The notes beneath the pieces are model-generated. The model ran no database searches. It was not told the origin of the DNA and saw only the letters and a list, made by a program, of their open reading frames with translations. Shown here piece after piece: positions 8,769 to 17,314 of a DNA stretch of 64,000 nt (positions are counted from its first letter, which is position 1; every line of letters begins with the position of its first letter). This DNA is from Janthinobacterium sp. UMAB-56 (GTDB taxonomy: Bacteria > Pseudomonadota > Gammaproteobacteria > Burkholderiales > Burkholderiaceae_D), in assembly GCF_900095265.1 (NCBI RefSeq), contig NZ_LT607653.1, positions 62,001 to 126,000 of the forward strand, in the 5' to 3' direction. The position numbers were made by a program, and so were the translations under genes.

Positions 8769-10922
8769 TTATTCAGCGCCCATTTCTTTCAGCAGGTTGT
8801 CTGCGTGGTCGATGTGTTTCATGTTCCACAGCATGTAGCGCAGGTCGACCTGGATCGAACGGGTGTTGGCCTTGTTGTAGTCCCAATCGGAGATGATCGA
8901 GTCCAGGGTGCCATCGAAGGCGAGGCCGATGAATTCGCCTTTGGAATTGAGGGCAGCCGAACCGGAGTTGCCGCCGGTGATGTCCAAGGTCGCCAGGTAG
9001 TCGACCGGCACGGTTTTCAGCTTGGGATCGACAAATTTACCGAAGTCCTTGGCCTTGATCGCGGCCAGTTGTTTCGCTGGTGCATTGAACTCACCCTCGC
9101 CCGTGGCTTTGGCAACGACGCCATTGACGGTGGTGAAAGCGGTCCAGGTAGTGCCATCGGCGCCGTGGTCACGGCCGGCAACACGGCCGAACGTCACGCG
9201 CAGGGTGCTGTTGGCGTCAGGATAGACGGCTAATCCCTTGCTCTTCATGAAGGCAATTTTTGCTTTCATGTAGTTGGCGTAGGCTTGCTGGATCTTGCCG
9301 GCCAGTTCTTCGTCTTCCGCTTCGTTTTTCAGCGAATCGGGATACATGGCGACGGCTGCCTGGATGAAGGTGTCCTTGCTGGCCTGGAATTCGGCTGGCG
9401 TGCGTTTCAGCCATGCTGCGCGTTCTTCCTTGTCGCCCAGCTTGCTGCCCGCATACAGTTTGTCCAGGGCGGCGGACAGCTCGGCTGGCGACATGCCGTC
9501 CTTGATGCCGATGGCGGCGTCAAAGCTGGCGCGGCGTTGTGCTGCCGGTTGCGCGGCGTACTTGCTCAGGCTGTTGAGTACCAGCGCCTTGTCGACTTTT
9601 TCATCGTAGGTGCGCTCGACCGACGTGATGCCCGAGGTCAGGCGTGGCAAATCGCGCGTCTGGTAGCCGGACTTGCGTTCCGCATCGGCCTTGGTGCTTT
9701 CGTTGGACAGGCGGTACAGGCTGCGTGCCGTGTTCAGCAGGCGTGGCTGTGCGTAGCCCAGGAAGAAGTCGCGCTTGGTGTCGGCATCGCGTTCGGCGAT
9801 CAGCTTTTCCACTTGCTCGATGTCGCCGGCAAATTCCGCCTTGCGGGCAGGATTGGCGTTGACCCAGGTTTTCAGGGCCTCGTGTTCTGCCGTCTTGCGC
9901 GCCAGGAAGTCGCTGCCGGCGTATGAGTCCAGCATGCCTTGACGGTTCTTGTAGTAATTGTTCACGCCAGCGACCTGACCCGCGTATTTCAGGGCCACAT
10001 CCTTGTTGTCTTTGGTTTCGCGCGCGATGATGGCCAGGGTTTCGCCCGACGCTTTCACGAAGGCAGGGTAGTTCCAGTCAAACGTGAACGCCACTTCCGA
10101 TGGCAGGCGGTGACGGTTGGTGCGGCCAGGGTAGCCCAGCGCCATGACGAAATCGCCTTCTTTCAAGCCATCCTTGGCCAGTTTCAGCACGTGTTTTGGC
10201 TGGTATGGCACGTTGTCCTTGCTGAAGTCGGCAGCCTTGCCATCGCGGCTGACGTAGGCGCGGTAGAAACCGTAGTCGCCCGTGTGGCGTGGCCACATCC
10301 AGTTGTCGGTGTCGCCGCCGAACTTGCCCACGCCCGCTGGAGGCGCGTGCACCAGGCGTACGTCGCGAATTTCCAGTTGCTTGATCAGGTAGAACTCCAG
10401 GCCGCCGTAGTAGCTCGACACGGTGCAGCGGAAGCCGGCTTCTTTTTCGCATTCGGCGACCAGTTTCTTCTGGTTTTTCTCGATCGCATCGATGCGTGCC
10501 TTGCCTTGCAGCTTGGCCACGTCGGCGGTGATGATCTTGTCGCTGACATTGGTCACGGCCGAGGTGACGAAGATGCGGCTGCCTGGAGCTGCCGGCAATT
10601 CTTCAGCGAAAGTCTTGGCCAGGAAACCGTTGGCCAGCAAATCGCGCTCCTTGGTCGAGTTGACCGCCACGCTGTTGTAGACGCAATGGTGGTTGGTGGC
10701 AACCAGGCCTTGCGGCGAGACGAACGAGGCCGAGCAACCGCCCAGGCTGACGATGGCACCCATCGGGAACTCGGTCAGTTTGGTCAGGGTGGTCGGATCG
10801 AGTTTCAGTCCGGCCGCTTTCAGTTCTTTAGCTACTTGTGGCAGCTGTTGGGGCATCCACATGCCTTCGTCGGCGTGTGCGAAGTTGCTCAGGATGGCGA
10901 GCGCGATTAAAGATTTTTTCAT
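8769..10922 (-). CDS. Periplasmic S46 dipeptidyl-peptidase (DPP7/DPP11 family)
   Basis: A 717-residue serine exopeptidase with a signal peptide (residues 1-17), so periplasmic. It shows the chymotrypsin-like S46 motifs: the catalytic His in TNHHCVY (residues 76-82), the conserved TDNWMWPRHTGDYGFYR block containing the catalytic Asp, and Ser653 in GGNSGSA. Length matches the family (about 700-720). The sequence after the active Ser reads FDGT; DPP7-type enzymes, which prefer hydrophobic P1 residues, have Gly near this place while the acidic-specific DPP11 has Arg, so a DPP7-like preference is a tentative inference. These enzymes clip dipeptides from peptide N-termini. Transcribed alone, with its own terminator. 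Confidence 0.92.
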   Translation of the reverse strand: MKKSLIALAILSNFAHADEGMWMPQQLPQVAKELKAAGLKLDPTTLTKLTEFPMGAIVSLGGCSASFVSPQGLVATNHHCVYNSVAVNSTKERDLLANGFLAKTFAEELPAAPGSRIFVTSAVTNVSDKIITADVAKLQGKARIDAIEKNQKKLVAECEKEAGFRCTVSSYYGGLEFYLIKQLEIRDVRLVHAPPAGVGKFGGDTDNWMWPRHTGDYGFYRAYVSRDGKAADFSKDNVPYQPKHVLKLAKDGLKEGDFVMALGYPGRTNRHRLPSEVAFTFDWNYPAFVKASGETLAIIARETKDNKDVALKYAGQVAGVNNYYKNRQGMLDSYAGSDFLARKTAEHEALKTWVNANPARKAEFAGDIEQVEKLIAERDADTKRDFFLGYAQPRLLNTARSLYRLSNESTKADAERKSGYQTRDLPRLTSGITSVERTYDEKVDKALVLNSLSKYAAQPAAQRRASFDAAIGIKDGMSPAELSAALDKLYAGSKLGDKEERAAWLKRTPAEFQASKDTFIQAAVAMYPDSLKNEAEDEELAGKIQQAYANYMKAKIAFMKSKGLAVYPDANSTLRVTFGRVAGRDHGADGTTWTAFTTVNGVVAKATGEGEFNAPAKQLAAIKAKDFGKFVDPKLKTVPVDYLATLDITGGNSGSAALNSKGEFIGLAFDGTLDSIISDWDYNKANTRSIQVDLRYMLWNMKHIDHADNLLKEMGAE

Positions 10923-11230
10923 TCGATTTCTTGTCTTTTTACATGGTGGGAAGTCGGAATCAGCGTGCGTACCCAGTGGTTTTCTCAGCGGGCGACCTAG
11001 AGTATCCGTTTCGAAGTGTGACTAGTCAATGACATTTTCCTCAGCGTATGGTGTGGATTGATGCTTTAAAAGAAATATTTCTTGTTCAGACATGGGGAAA
11101 GCAGGGCATCCGCCAGCATTTTCCCGTACCGGTGTCTGTGGTATTGTCCAGACAATTATCCAGTCGGCAATAAAAATGGCCAGGCGCTTGCGCGGCCCGG
11201 CCATCGTTTTCTGCACGATGTGGTACTGGT
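10923..11230 (-). other. Intergenic region between the S46 gene and the YeaQ-like gene
   Basis: About 308 bases without a credible gene. It should contain the promoter of the S46 gene and holds the terminator of the YeaQ-like gene (separate entry). A short frame at 11022-11216 (minus) has no family resemblance and runs through that terminator. Confidence 0.6.
11170..11204 (-). terminator. Intrinsic terminator of the YeaQ-like gene
   Basis: On the minus strand a 10-bp stem (ATGGCCGGGC with GCCTGGCCAT, one G-T pair) is followed by TTTTATT. It lies 27 bases after the stop at 11231. Confidence 0.85.
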
Positions 11231-11500
11231 CTAACGTATTTTGCCGCGGCGCAAAAGATTCACGATGCCCAGCAGGATGACGGCGCCCAGGAACGAGACC
11301 AGCAGCGAAGACAGGCTGAAGTTGTCGCTATTGATGGTGCCTGTGCCGAACAGGGGCGCCAGCAGCCAGCCGCCCAGGAAGGCGCCCACGATGCCGACGA
11401 CGATATTGAGGAAGATGCCCTGTTGCGCATTCGTTCTCATGACCATGCTGGCCAGCCAGCCGATGACGCCGCCAATAACGATCCAGATAATGAAATTCAT
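11231..11500 (-). CDS. GlsB/YeaQ/YmgE family small membrane protein
   Basis: An 89-residue, very hydrophobic protein with three predicted membrane helices and glycine-rich faces (GGVIGWLAS, VGIVGAFLGGWLL), ending in basic RRGKIR. This is the transglycosylase-associated / YeaQ-YmgE fold common in proteobacteria and often induced by stress; its biochemical role is not known. A strong GGAGG lies just before the ATG. It has its own terminator and stands alone between the S46 gene and the yceI cluster. Confidence 0.88.
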   Translation of the reverse strand: MNFIIWIVIGGVIGWLASMVMRTNAQQGIFLNIVVGIVGAFLGGWLLAPLFGTGTINSDNFSLSSLLVSFLGAVILLGIVNLLRRGKIR

Positions 11501-11606
11501 GTAGTCCTCCGCGTGTTGGGTGAGTGGGTGTCATGTTGGAAAAACATCATGCCAGCCGATACTGATGCCGCGCGCTAAAAAAGTCCAGAGGATTTGCATG
11601 GCGCAT

Positions 11607-11644
11607 GCAAAAGCCCGCCTGGCGGTGGGCAGCGAAGCGGGCTT
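11607..11644 (-). terminator. Intrinsic terminator of the yceI-cytochrome b561 cluster
   Basis: AAGCCCGC (11611-11618) pairs with GCGGGCTT (11637-11644), and on the minus strand the stem runs into TTTT. It sits 20 bases after the stop of the last yceI gene. Confidence 0.7.
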
Positions 11645-11664
11645 GTCATGCGGCAAGGTCGTGT

Positions 11665-12240
11665 TTAATCGGCCTTGATGGCTTCCACCTGGATGGCCAG
11701 CTTGACTTCAGGCGAGAACGCCGGCATGCCGTAGTTCAGGCCAAAGTCGCTGCGTTTGAATTCCGCCGTGGCATCGGCACCGCACACTTCGCGCTTGTAG
11801 CGCGGGTGCATGATGCACTTGAACTTGCTCACGTTCAATTTGACAGGTTTGGTCACGCCCAGCAGGGTCAGTTCGCCATCGACTTCCACCAGTTGCTCGC
11901 CGTTGAACTTGAGCGATGTGCTCTTGTAGGTGATCTGCGGGAATTTCTCGACGTTGAACATGTCCGCTTTTTTCGCGTGCGTATTCATGGCGTCGAGGCC
12001 GAAATCGATGGAATCGGCATCGATGACCAGGTCCAGGCTGCCCGTCTTGGCAGCGCGGTCCAGGGTGACCGTACCCTTGGTTTTGTTGAACTTGCCACGC
12101 CACACGGACATGCCCATGTGATCGGCTTCAAAGCTGGGGAAGGTGTGCGTCGGGTCGAGGTTGTAGGTATCGGTGGCGGCCATGGCCGAACCCGCGCCGG
12201 CGGCTGCCAGCACGGCGATCATCAAGTGCTTCAATTTCAT
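11665..12240 (-). CDS. YceI family periplasmic protein (copy 2)
   Basis: A 191-residue YceI-domain protein, a lipocalin-like beta-barrel that binds polyisoprenoid lipids. It has a signal peptide (MKLKHLMIAVL... ending AMA). The motif YNLDPTHTFPSFEADHMG is the conserved start of the YceI barrel. The frame could begin eight residues earlier at 12264, but AGGA lies at a normal distance from the ATG at 12240, which opens directly into the signal peptide. It has two Cys in the barrel (IMHPRYKREVCG). It is the last gene of a cluster with a second yceI and a cytochrome b561; a foldable repeat separates it from the other yceI. Confidence 0.9.
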   Translation of the reverse strand: MKLKHLMIAVLAAAGAGSAMAATDTYNLDPTHTFPSFEADHMGMSVWRGKFNKTKGTVTLDRAAKTGSLDLVIDADSIDFGLDAMNTHAKKADMFNVEKFPQITYKSTSLKFNGEQLVEVDGELTLLGVTKPVKLNVSKFKCIMHPRYKREVCGADATAEFKRSDFGLNYGMPAFSPEVKLAIQVEAIKAD

Positions 12241-12291
12241 TGAATTCCTAATTAAGTTAAACAACAGATTTTCGGACGTTGATCTGATATG

Positions 12292-12393
12292 TAACGCCTG
12301 AAAAACGTTCAGGGCAAGGCGCCTTGCCGAAGGCAGTACGAATAGTACGACGAGGCAAGAGCAACGCAGCCATGGGCGTTTTCTTAGGTGTTA
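12292..12393. repeat. 102-bp foldable element with inverted-repeat ends
   Basis: The ends read TAACGCCTGAAAAACG and, on the other strand, TAACACCTAAGAAAACG, an imperfect inverted repeat. Inside lie a perfect 16-bp palindrome GGCAAGGCGCCTTGCC (12313-12328), a CTTGCC/GGCAAG pair and a GTAC-GAATA-GTAC core. One end overlaps the stop codon of the upstream yceI gene. It looks like a dispersed intergenic palindromic (REP/MITE-like) sequence, and it may also serve as an mRNA-stabilising or terminating structure between the two yceI genes. Confidence 0.6.
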
Positions 12394-12945
12394 CTGAGCA
12401 GCGACGTGGAATTTAATGGTGACTTCATCCGCGACCATGCTCGTGTCTTTCCACTCGCCTTCGCCGATGTTGTAGGTCAGGCGCTTGATCGGCAGGGCGC
12501 CGTCAAACGCATATTTGCCGCCGTCGGCTTTCACCGTCAGGGGGAAGCTCACGTCGCTGGTCTTACCTTTGATGCTCAGCTTGCCTGTGACCGTCAGCTT
12601 GCCCGCGCCGGCGGCTTTGATGCTGCTCGAGACAAAGGTGGCTTTCGGGAACTGGGCCGAGTTGAACCATTCTTTCTTGGCCACTTCCTTGTTGTACTCC
12701 GGGTCGCCGATATCGATGCTGGCCGTGTCGATTTCCACCGACGCTTTCGAGGCGTCCGGCGTAGCCGGGTTGTAATCGATGGCGATATTGAATTTCTTGA
12801 ACTTCGCTTCCACGGGCACGTTCATTTGCTTGAAGACGGCCGACACGCTGGTCTTGGCGGAATCGACTTTCAGCAGGGTGGCGGCGGTGGCGGCCACGGA
12901 CAGGCCCAGCAGGGAAGCGAGGACGATGCGTTGGGTAGTTTTCAT
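12391..12945 (-). CDS. YceI family periplasmic protein (copy 1)
   Basis: A 184-residue YceI-domain protein with a clear signal peptide (residues 1-22, ending ATA-A). The mature part shows the alternating beta pattern of the barrel and the conserved start VDSAKTSVSAVFKQMNVPV. It differs strongly from the neighbouring copy, so the two are old paralogues. AGGAAAAATAAG precedes the ATG. It follows the cytochrome b561 gene with 42 bases between. In E. coli yceI also sits beside a b561 gene (yceJ), which supports a shared role, perhaps in quinone or isoprenoid handling at the membrane; that role is inferred. Confidence 0.9.
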   Translation of the reverse strand: MKTTQRIVLASLLGLSVAATAATLLKVDSAKTSVSAVFKQMNVPVEAKFKKFNIAIDYNPATPDASKASVEIDTASIDIGDPEYNKEVAKKEWFNSAQFPKATFVSSSIKAAGAGKLTVTGKLSIKGKTSDVSFPLTVKADGGKYAFDGALPIKRLTYNIGEGEWKDTSMVADEVTIKFHVAAQ

Positions 12946-12987
12946 CTTATTTTTCCTGGAGTTTCAGTGAGCAAGGGGAAGTCGGTG

Positions 12988-13512
12988 CTACGGCAGCATG
13001 CGTTTAAGCACGCCATCGCGGTCGATGAACTGATGCTTCAGCGCCGCCAGCACATGGGCAGCCACGGCGGCAGCCATTGTCATGTTGAGAACATAATGAA
13101 TCTCTTTTAAAAGTGGCTTAAGTTCCGGGTTCGGCGCCATGATGACCGGCAGTTGGAACAGGCCCAGGTAGACTACCGGCACGCCGGCGGCCAGCGTGTA
13201 CAAGTAGCCGGAGATGGGCACGGCGAAGATCAGGAGGTACAGCAGCACGTGCATGGCGTCGGCAGCCTTCTTTTGCCAGGCAACCATGCTGGCCGGGTGC
13301 GGCGGCGGCACATTCGCCTTGCGCCACAGCAAGCGGATGGCGGCGATGGCCAGCACGGTCACGCCCAGCCATTTGTGCCAGGAGAAATATTTGAGCTTGG
13401 TGGGCGTCAGGCCGGGAATGTCCGTCATGACCAGGCCCATGACGAAGGCGCAGATGATCAGCAGGGCGGTCAGCCAGTGCAGGATGATGGCGGTGGTGGT
13501 GTAGCGTTGCAT
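12988..13512 (-). CDS. Cytochrome b561
   Basis: A 174-residue inner-membrane di-heme cytochrome b with four hydrophobic helices. Candidate heme-ligand His residues are His12, His46, His88 and one near residue 152 (VAAHVLAALKH), matching the CybB/YceJ family. Such proteins move electrons between quinol and periplasmic acceptors. It is the first gene of the cluster with two yceI genes. A short dyad lies just upstream of the start. Confidence 0.9.
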   Translation of the reverse strand: MQRYTTTAIILHWLTALLIICAFVMGLVMTDIPGLTPTKLKYFSWHKWLGVTVLAIAAIRLLWRKANVPPPHPASMVAWQKKAADAMHVLLYLLIFAVPISGYLYTLAAGVPVVYLGLFQLPVIMAPNPELKPLLKEIHYVLNMTMAAAVAAHVLAALKHQFIDRDGVLKRMLP

Positions 13513-13537
13513 CGGCGGCTTTCTTGAATGTAGTACG

Positions 13538-13561
13538 TATTAGGACTATTTCGGCCTAATA
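13538..13561. promoter_or_regulatory. Inverted repeat upstream of cytochrome b561
   Basis: TATTAGG at 13538-13544 and CCTAATA at 13555-13561 form a perfect 7-bp dyad with a 10-base spacer, 26 bases before the b561 start. Its size and place suit an operator. The regulator is unknown; none is encoded next to it. Confidence 0.35.
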
Positions 13562-13625
13562 TACCAAAGAAAAGCAAATTGCGCTGCGTGCTGGAGATTC
13601 TACAAGAAAGATTGCCGGAGAAACT

Positions 13626-13661
13626 GCGGGGCGGGCAGCATTTGTATGCTGGCCGCCCCGC
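13626..13661 (-). terminator. Hairpin terminator of purB
   Basis: A long GC-rich stem (GCGGGGCGG... pairing with ...CCGCCCCGC around the loop at 13640-13646) lies 37 bases after the purB stop. The following T run is poor. Confidence 0.55.
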
Positions 13662-13697
13662 AGGAGTGGGATCGGATGATCCCCATGTGGAAACTGC

Positions 13698-15092
<1,395 letters not shown>

Positions 15093-15319
15093 TTAAAGAA
15101 ACGGTTGGCGTGTGGCGCGCGGGGAGGGCAGGATCATTGCAATACAGCAACACTGACGGCGCCACAGTAAAGGGGGATTTTACCACCGCTGGCTGCTGGC
15201 CAGCCGTCCGCTGGCCGCCGGCGCACCGCAATTCGGCCAAATCCGGCCCCGATGCGGCGTGCCTGCCACACACCGGGGGGCGCCGGGCGTGCGCTGCCAA
15301 ACGCGGTTGCCGCCGATGC

Positions 15320-15325
15320 TATACT
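15320..15325 (+). promoter_or_regulatory. Candidate -10 box for the first GST gene
   Basis: TATACT is preceded by TG with one base between (extended -10) and lies 30 bases before the ATG at 15355. A clear -35 is not seen. Confidence 0.4.
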
Positions 15326-15354
15326 GCTTGCTGCTCCTTTACCTTAAAGTACCT

Positions 15355-15969
15355 ATGAAACTGATCGGCTCCCTCGCCAGCCCGTATGTCCGCAAAGCCC
15401 GTATCGTGCTGGCGGAAAAAAAGCTCGACTATGTCTTCGAGCTGGAAAACGTGTGGGTGCCGGAAACCCGCATCGCCCAGGCCAATCCCCTGGGCAAGGT
15501 GCCCTGCCTGGTGATGGAAGATGGCAGCACGCTGATCGATTCGAAAGTCATCGTCGAATACCTCGACACGCTCACGCCCGTGTGCAAGTTGCTGCCGGCC
15601 GGCGGCAATGGCCGCGAGCGGGCCGATATCAAGAACTGGGAAGCGCTGGCTGACGGCATCCTCGACGCTGGCGTGCTGGTGCGCCTTGAGCGCACGCAGC
15701 GCCCGCCCGAGCAGCAAAGCGCGGCCTGGATCGCGCGCCAGCTGGAAAAAATCACCCTGGGCCTGGCGGCGCTGGAAACGCGCCTGGGCGAGAGCGCGTA
15801 TTGCGCCGGCAAGAACTACACCTTGGCCGACGTGGCCGTGGGCTGCGCCCTGGGCTGGCTCAGCTTCCGCTTCCCGGAAATCGACTGGCGCGCGGACCAT
15901 CCGGCGCTGGCGCGGCTGTTTGACAAACTGTCAGAACGGCCATCGTTCAAGGACACCGCGCCGCAGTGA
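15355..15969 (+). CDS. Glutathione S-transferase family protein
   Basis: A 204-residue cytosolic GST. The N-terminal thioredoxin-like domain (1-80) begins KLIGSLASPYVRKARIVLAE with Ser9 at the usual glutathione-activating place, has the cis-Pro in GKVPCL and the ESKVI-like DSKVIVEYLD motif. The C-terminal helical domain holds NYTLADVAVG, the N-capping box. The open frame extends 32 residues upstream, but the fold starts at the Met at 15355. The physiological substrate is unknown. The LacI gene follows after 7 bases but is probably functionally separate. Confidence 0.9.
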   Translation: MKLIGSLASPYVRKARIVLAEKKLDYVFELENVWVPETRIAQANPLGKVPCLVMEDGSTLIDSKVIVEYLDTLTPVCKLLPAGGNGRERADIKNWEALADGILDAGVLVRLERTQRPPEQQSAAWIARQLEKITLGLAALETRLGESAYCAGKNYTLADVAVGCALGWLSFRFPEIDWRADHPALARLFDKLSERPSFKDTAPQ

Positions 15970-15976
15970 GCGTACG

Positions 15977-17005
15977 ATGACCGGCAAGGATTCGAAGGCG
16001 CAGCAACGCTTGCAGATGGCCGATATCGCGCGTCTGGCCGGCGTGTCCACGTCCACCGTGTCGCGCGCGCTGAGCGGCAGTTCGCTGGTCAATGAAGAGA
16101 CGCGCGCGCGCGTCATCGCGCTGGCCCGCTCGCTCAAGTATTCCATCAATATCGGCGCGCAAAACCTGCGCCTGAAACAGAACCGCACGGTGGGCGTCGT
16201 GGTGCCGTATGACGCGGCCACGCGCCAGCACCTGTCCGATCCTTTCTTTCTGAGCATGCTGGGCAGCCTGGCCGATGCGCTGACGGAGCAGGGCTTCGAC
16301 ATGCTCATTTCGCGCGTGGATGCCGAAACGCTCGATGCGGCCGCCCAGTCTTTCGATAGCGGGCGCGTGATCGGCATCATCCTGATCGGCCAGTGGCGCC
16401 ACCATGAACAATTGAACCAGCTTGCCGCGCGCCAGGTGCCCATCGTCGTCTGGGGCGCGCAATTGCCGCAGCAGCTGTATTGCACCATCGGCGGCGATAA
16501 CGTCGCCGGCGGCAGGCTGGCCACGGAACACTTGCTGGCGGCGGGACGCCGGCGCATCGCTTTCTTTGGCGACGCCAAGCTGCCCGAAGTGGCGCAGCGC
16601 CAGCAGGGCTACGCGCAGGCGCTGGCCGCGCAGGGACTGGCGCCCGACCCGCAACTGTACGTGGCCGGCTCCTTCCTGCCGCAGGGCGGCGCGACGGACG
16701 TGCAGGAACTGCTGGACCGTCACCTGCCGTTCGACGCCATCTTTGCCTGCAGCGACTTGCTGGCCATGAGCGCCATCAGCGCCCTGCGCGCGCGCGGCGT
16801 GGCCGTGCCGGAACAGGTGGCCGTGGTCGGCTACGACGATATCGAACTGGCCGCGTATTTCCATCCGCCCCTGACCACCGTGCGCCAGCCGATTCGCGCC
16901 GCCGGGCGCGCGCTGGTGGCCTCGCTGCTGGCGCTGGTCGACGGCGCGCCTGCGCCATCGCAGCAATTACCAACCGAACTGATCGTACGCGCTTCCGGCT
17001 GTTGA
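15977..17005 (+). CDS. LacI family repressor of the sucrose locus (SuxR-like)
   Basis: A 342-residue regulator. Residues about 14-60 form the LacI helix-turn-helix and hinge (MADIARLAGVSTSTVSRALS); the rest is a periplasmic-binding-protein-like sugar sensor, ending with the typical PLTTVRQPIRAAGRALV. The frame is open far upstream inside the GST gene, but the ATG at 15977 opens the family-length protein. It is followed by two near-perfect LacI-type operators and then by the receptor, amylosucrase and transporter genes. By analogy with SuxR of the Xanthomonas sux locus it probably represses them until sucrose or a derivative binds. Confidence 0.9.
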   Translation: MTGKDSKAQQRLQMADIARLAGVSTSTVSRALSGSSLVNEETRARVIALARSLKYSINIGAQNLRLKQNRTVGVVVPYDAATRQHLSDPFFLSMLGSLADALTEQGFDMLISRVDAETLDAAAQSFDSGRVIGIILIGQWRHHEQLNQLAARQVPIVVWGAQLPQQLYCTIGGDNVAGGRLATEHLLAAGRRRIAFFGDAKLPEVAQRQQGYAQALAAQGLAPDPQLYVAGSFLPQGGATDVQELLDRHLPFDAIFACSDLLAMSAISALRARGVAVPEQVAVVGYDDIELAAYFHPPLTTVRQPIRAAGRALVASLLALVDGAPAPSQQLPTELIVRASGC

Positions 17006-17021
17006 GGCGTGCCTTTCAGGG

Positions 17022-17039
17022 ATTGCAACCGATTGCAAT
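17022..17039. promoter_or_regulatory. LacI-type operator O1
   Basis: ATTGCAACCGATTGCAAT is an 18-bp palindrome with one mismatch around a central CG, the typical LacI/GalR form. It lies 17 bases after the stop of the LacI gene and shares 17 of 18 bases with O2. Confidence 0.8.
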
Positions 17040-17178
17040 AATCTTCATTTAACTCGTCATTTTTCATGCTGCACAGCAGCATGAAAATCCGGCTCATCGC
17101 GTCAAGCATCGTATTTTTCCTCTGTCTTCCCCGTGAAATTCCCATAAAAACAACACAATTCGCATGTTGCAGCGCTCG

Positions 17179-17196
17179 ATTGCAATCGATTGCAAT
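17179..17196. promoter_or_regulatory. LacI-type operator O2
   Basis: ATTGCAATCGATTGCAAT is a perfect 18-bp palindrome with a central CG. It lies 118 bases before the receptor start and 157 bases centre-to-centre from O1 (about 15 helical turns), which would permit repressor looping. Confidence 0.85.
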
Positions 17197-17314
17197 AAAT
17201 TCTTATTCGTTGAATAATGACGTACCGGCTCAGCCAGCGCGCCACGGCATGCAGCGGCCAGGACTCATAACAAGCGGATACCTCGATGTATCGGCATACA
17301 ACACTGGAGACAAG

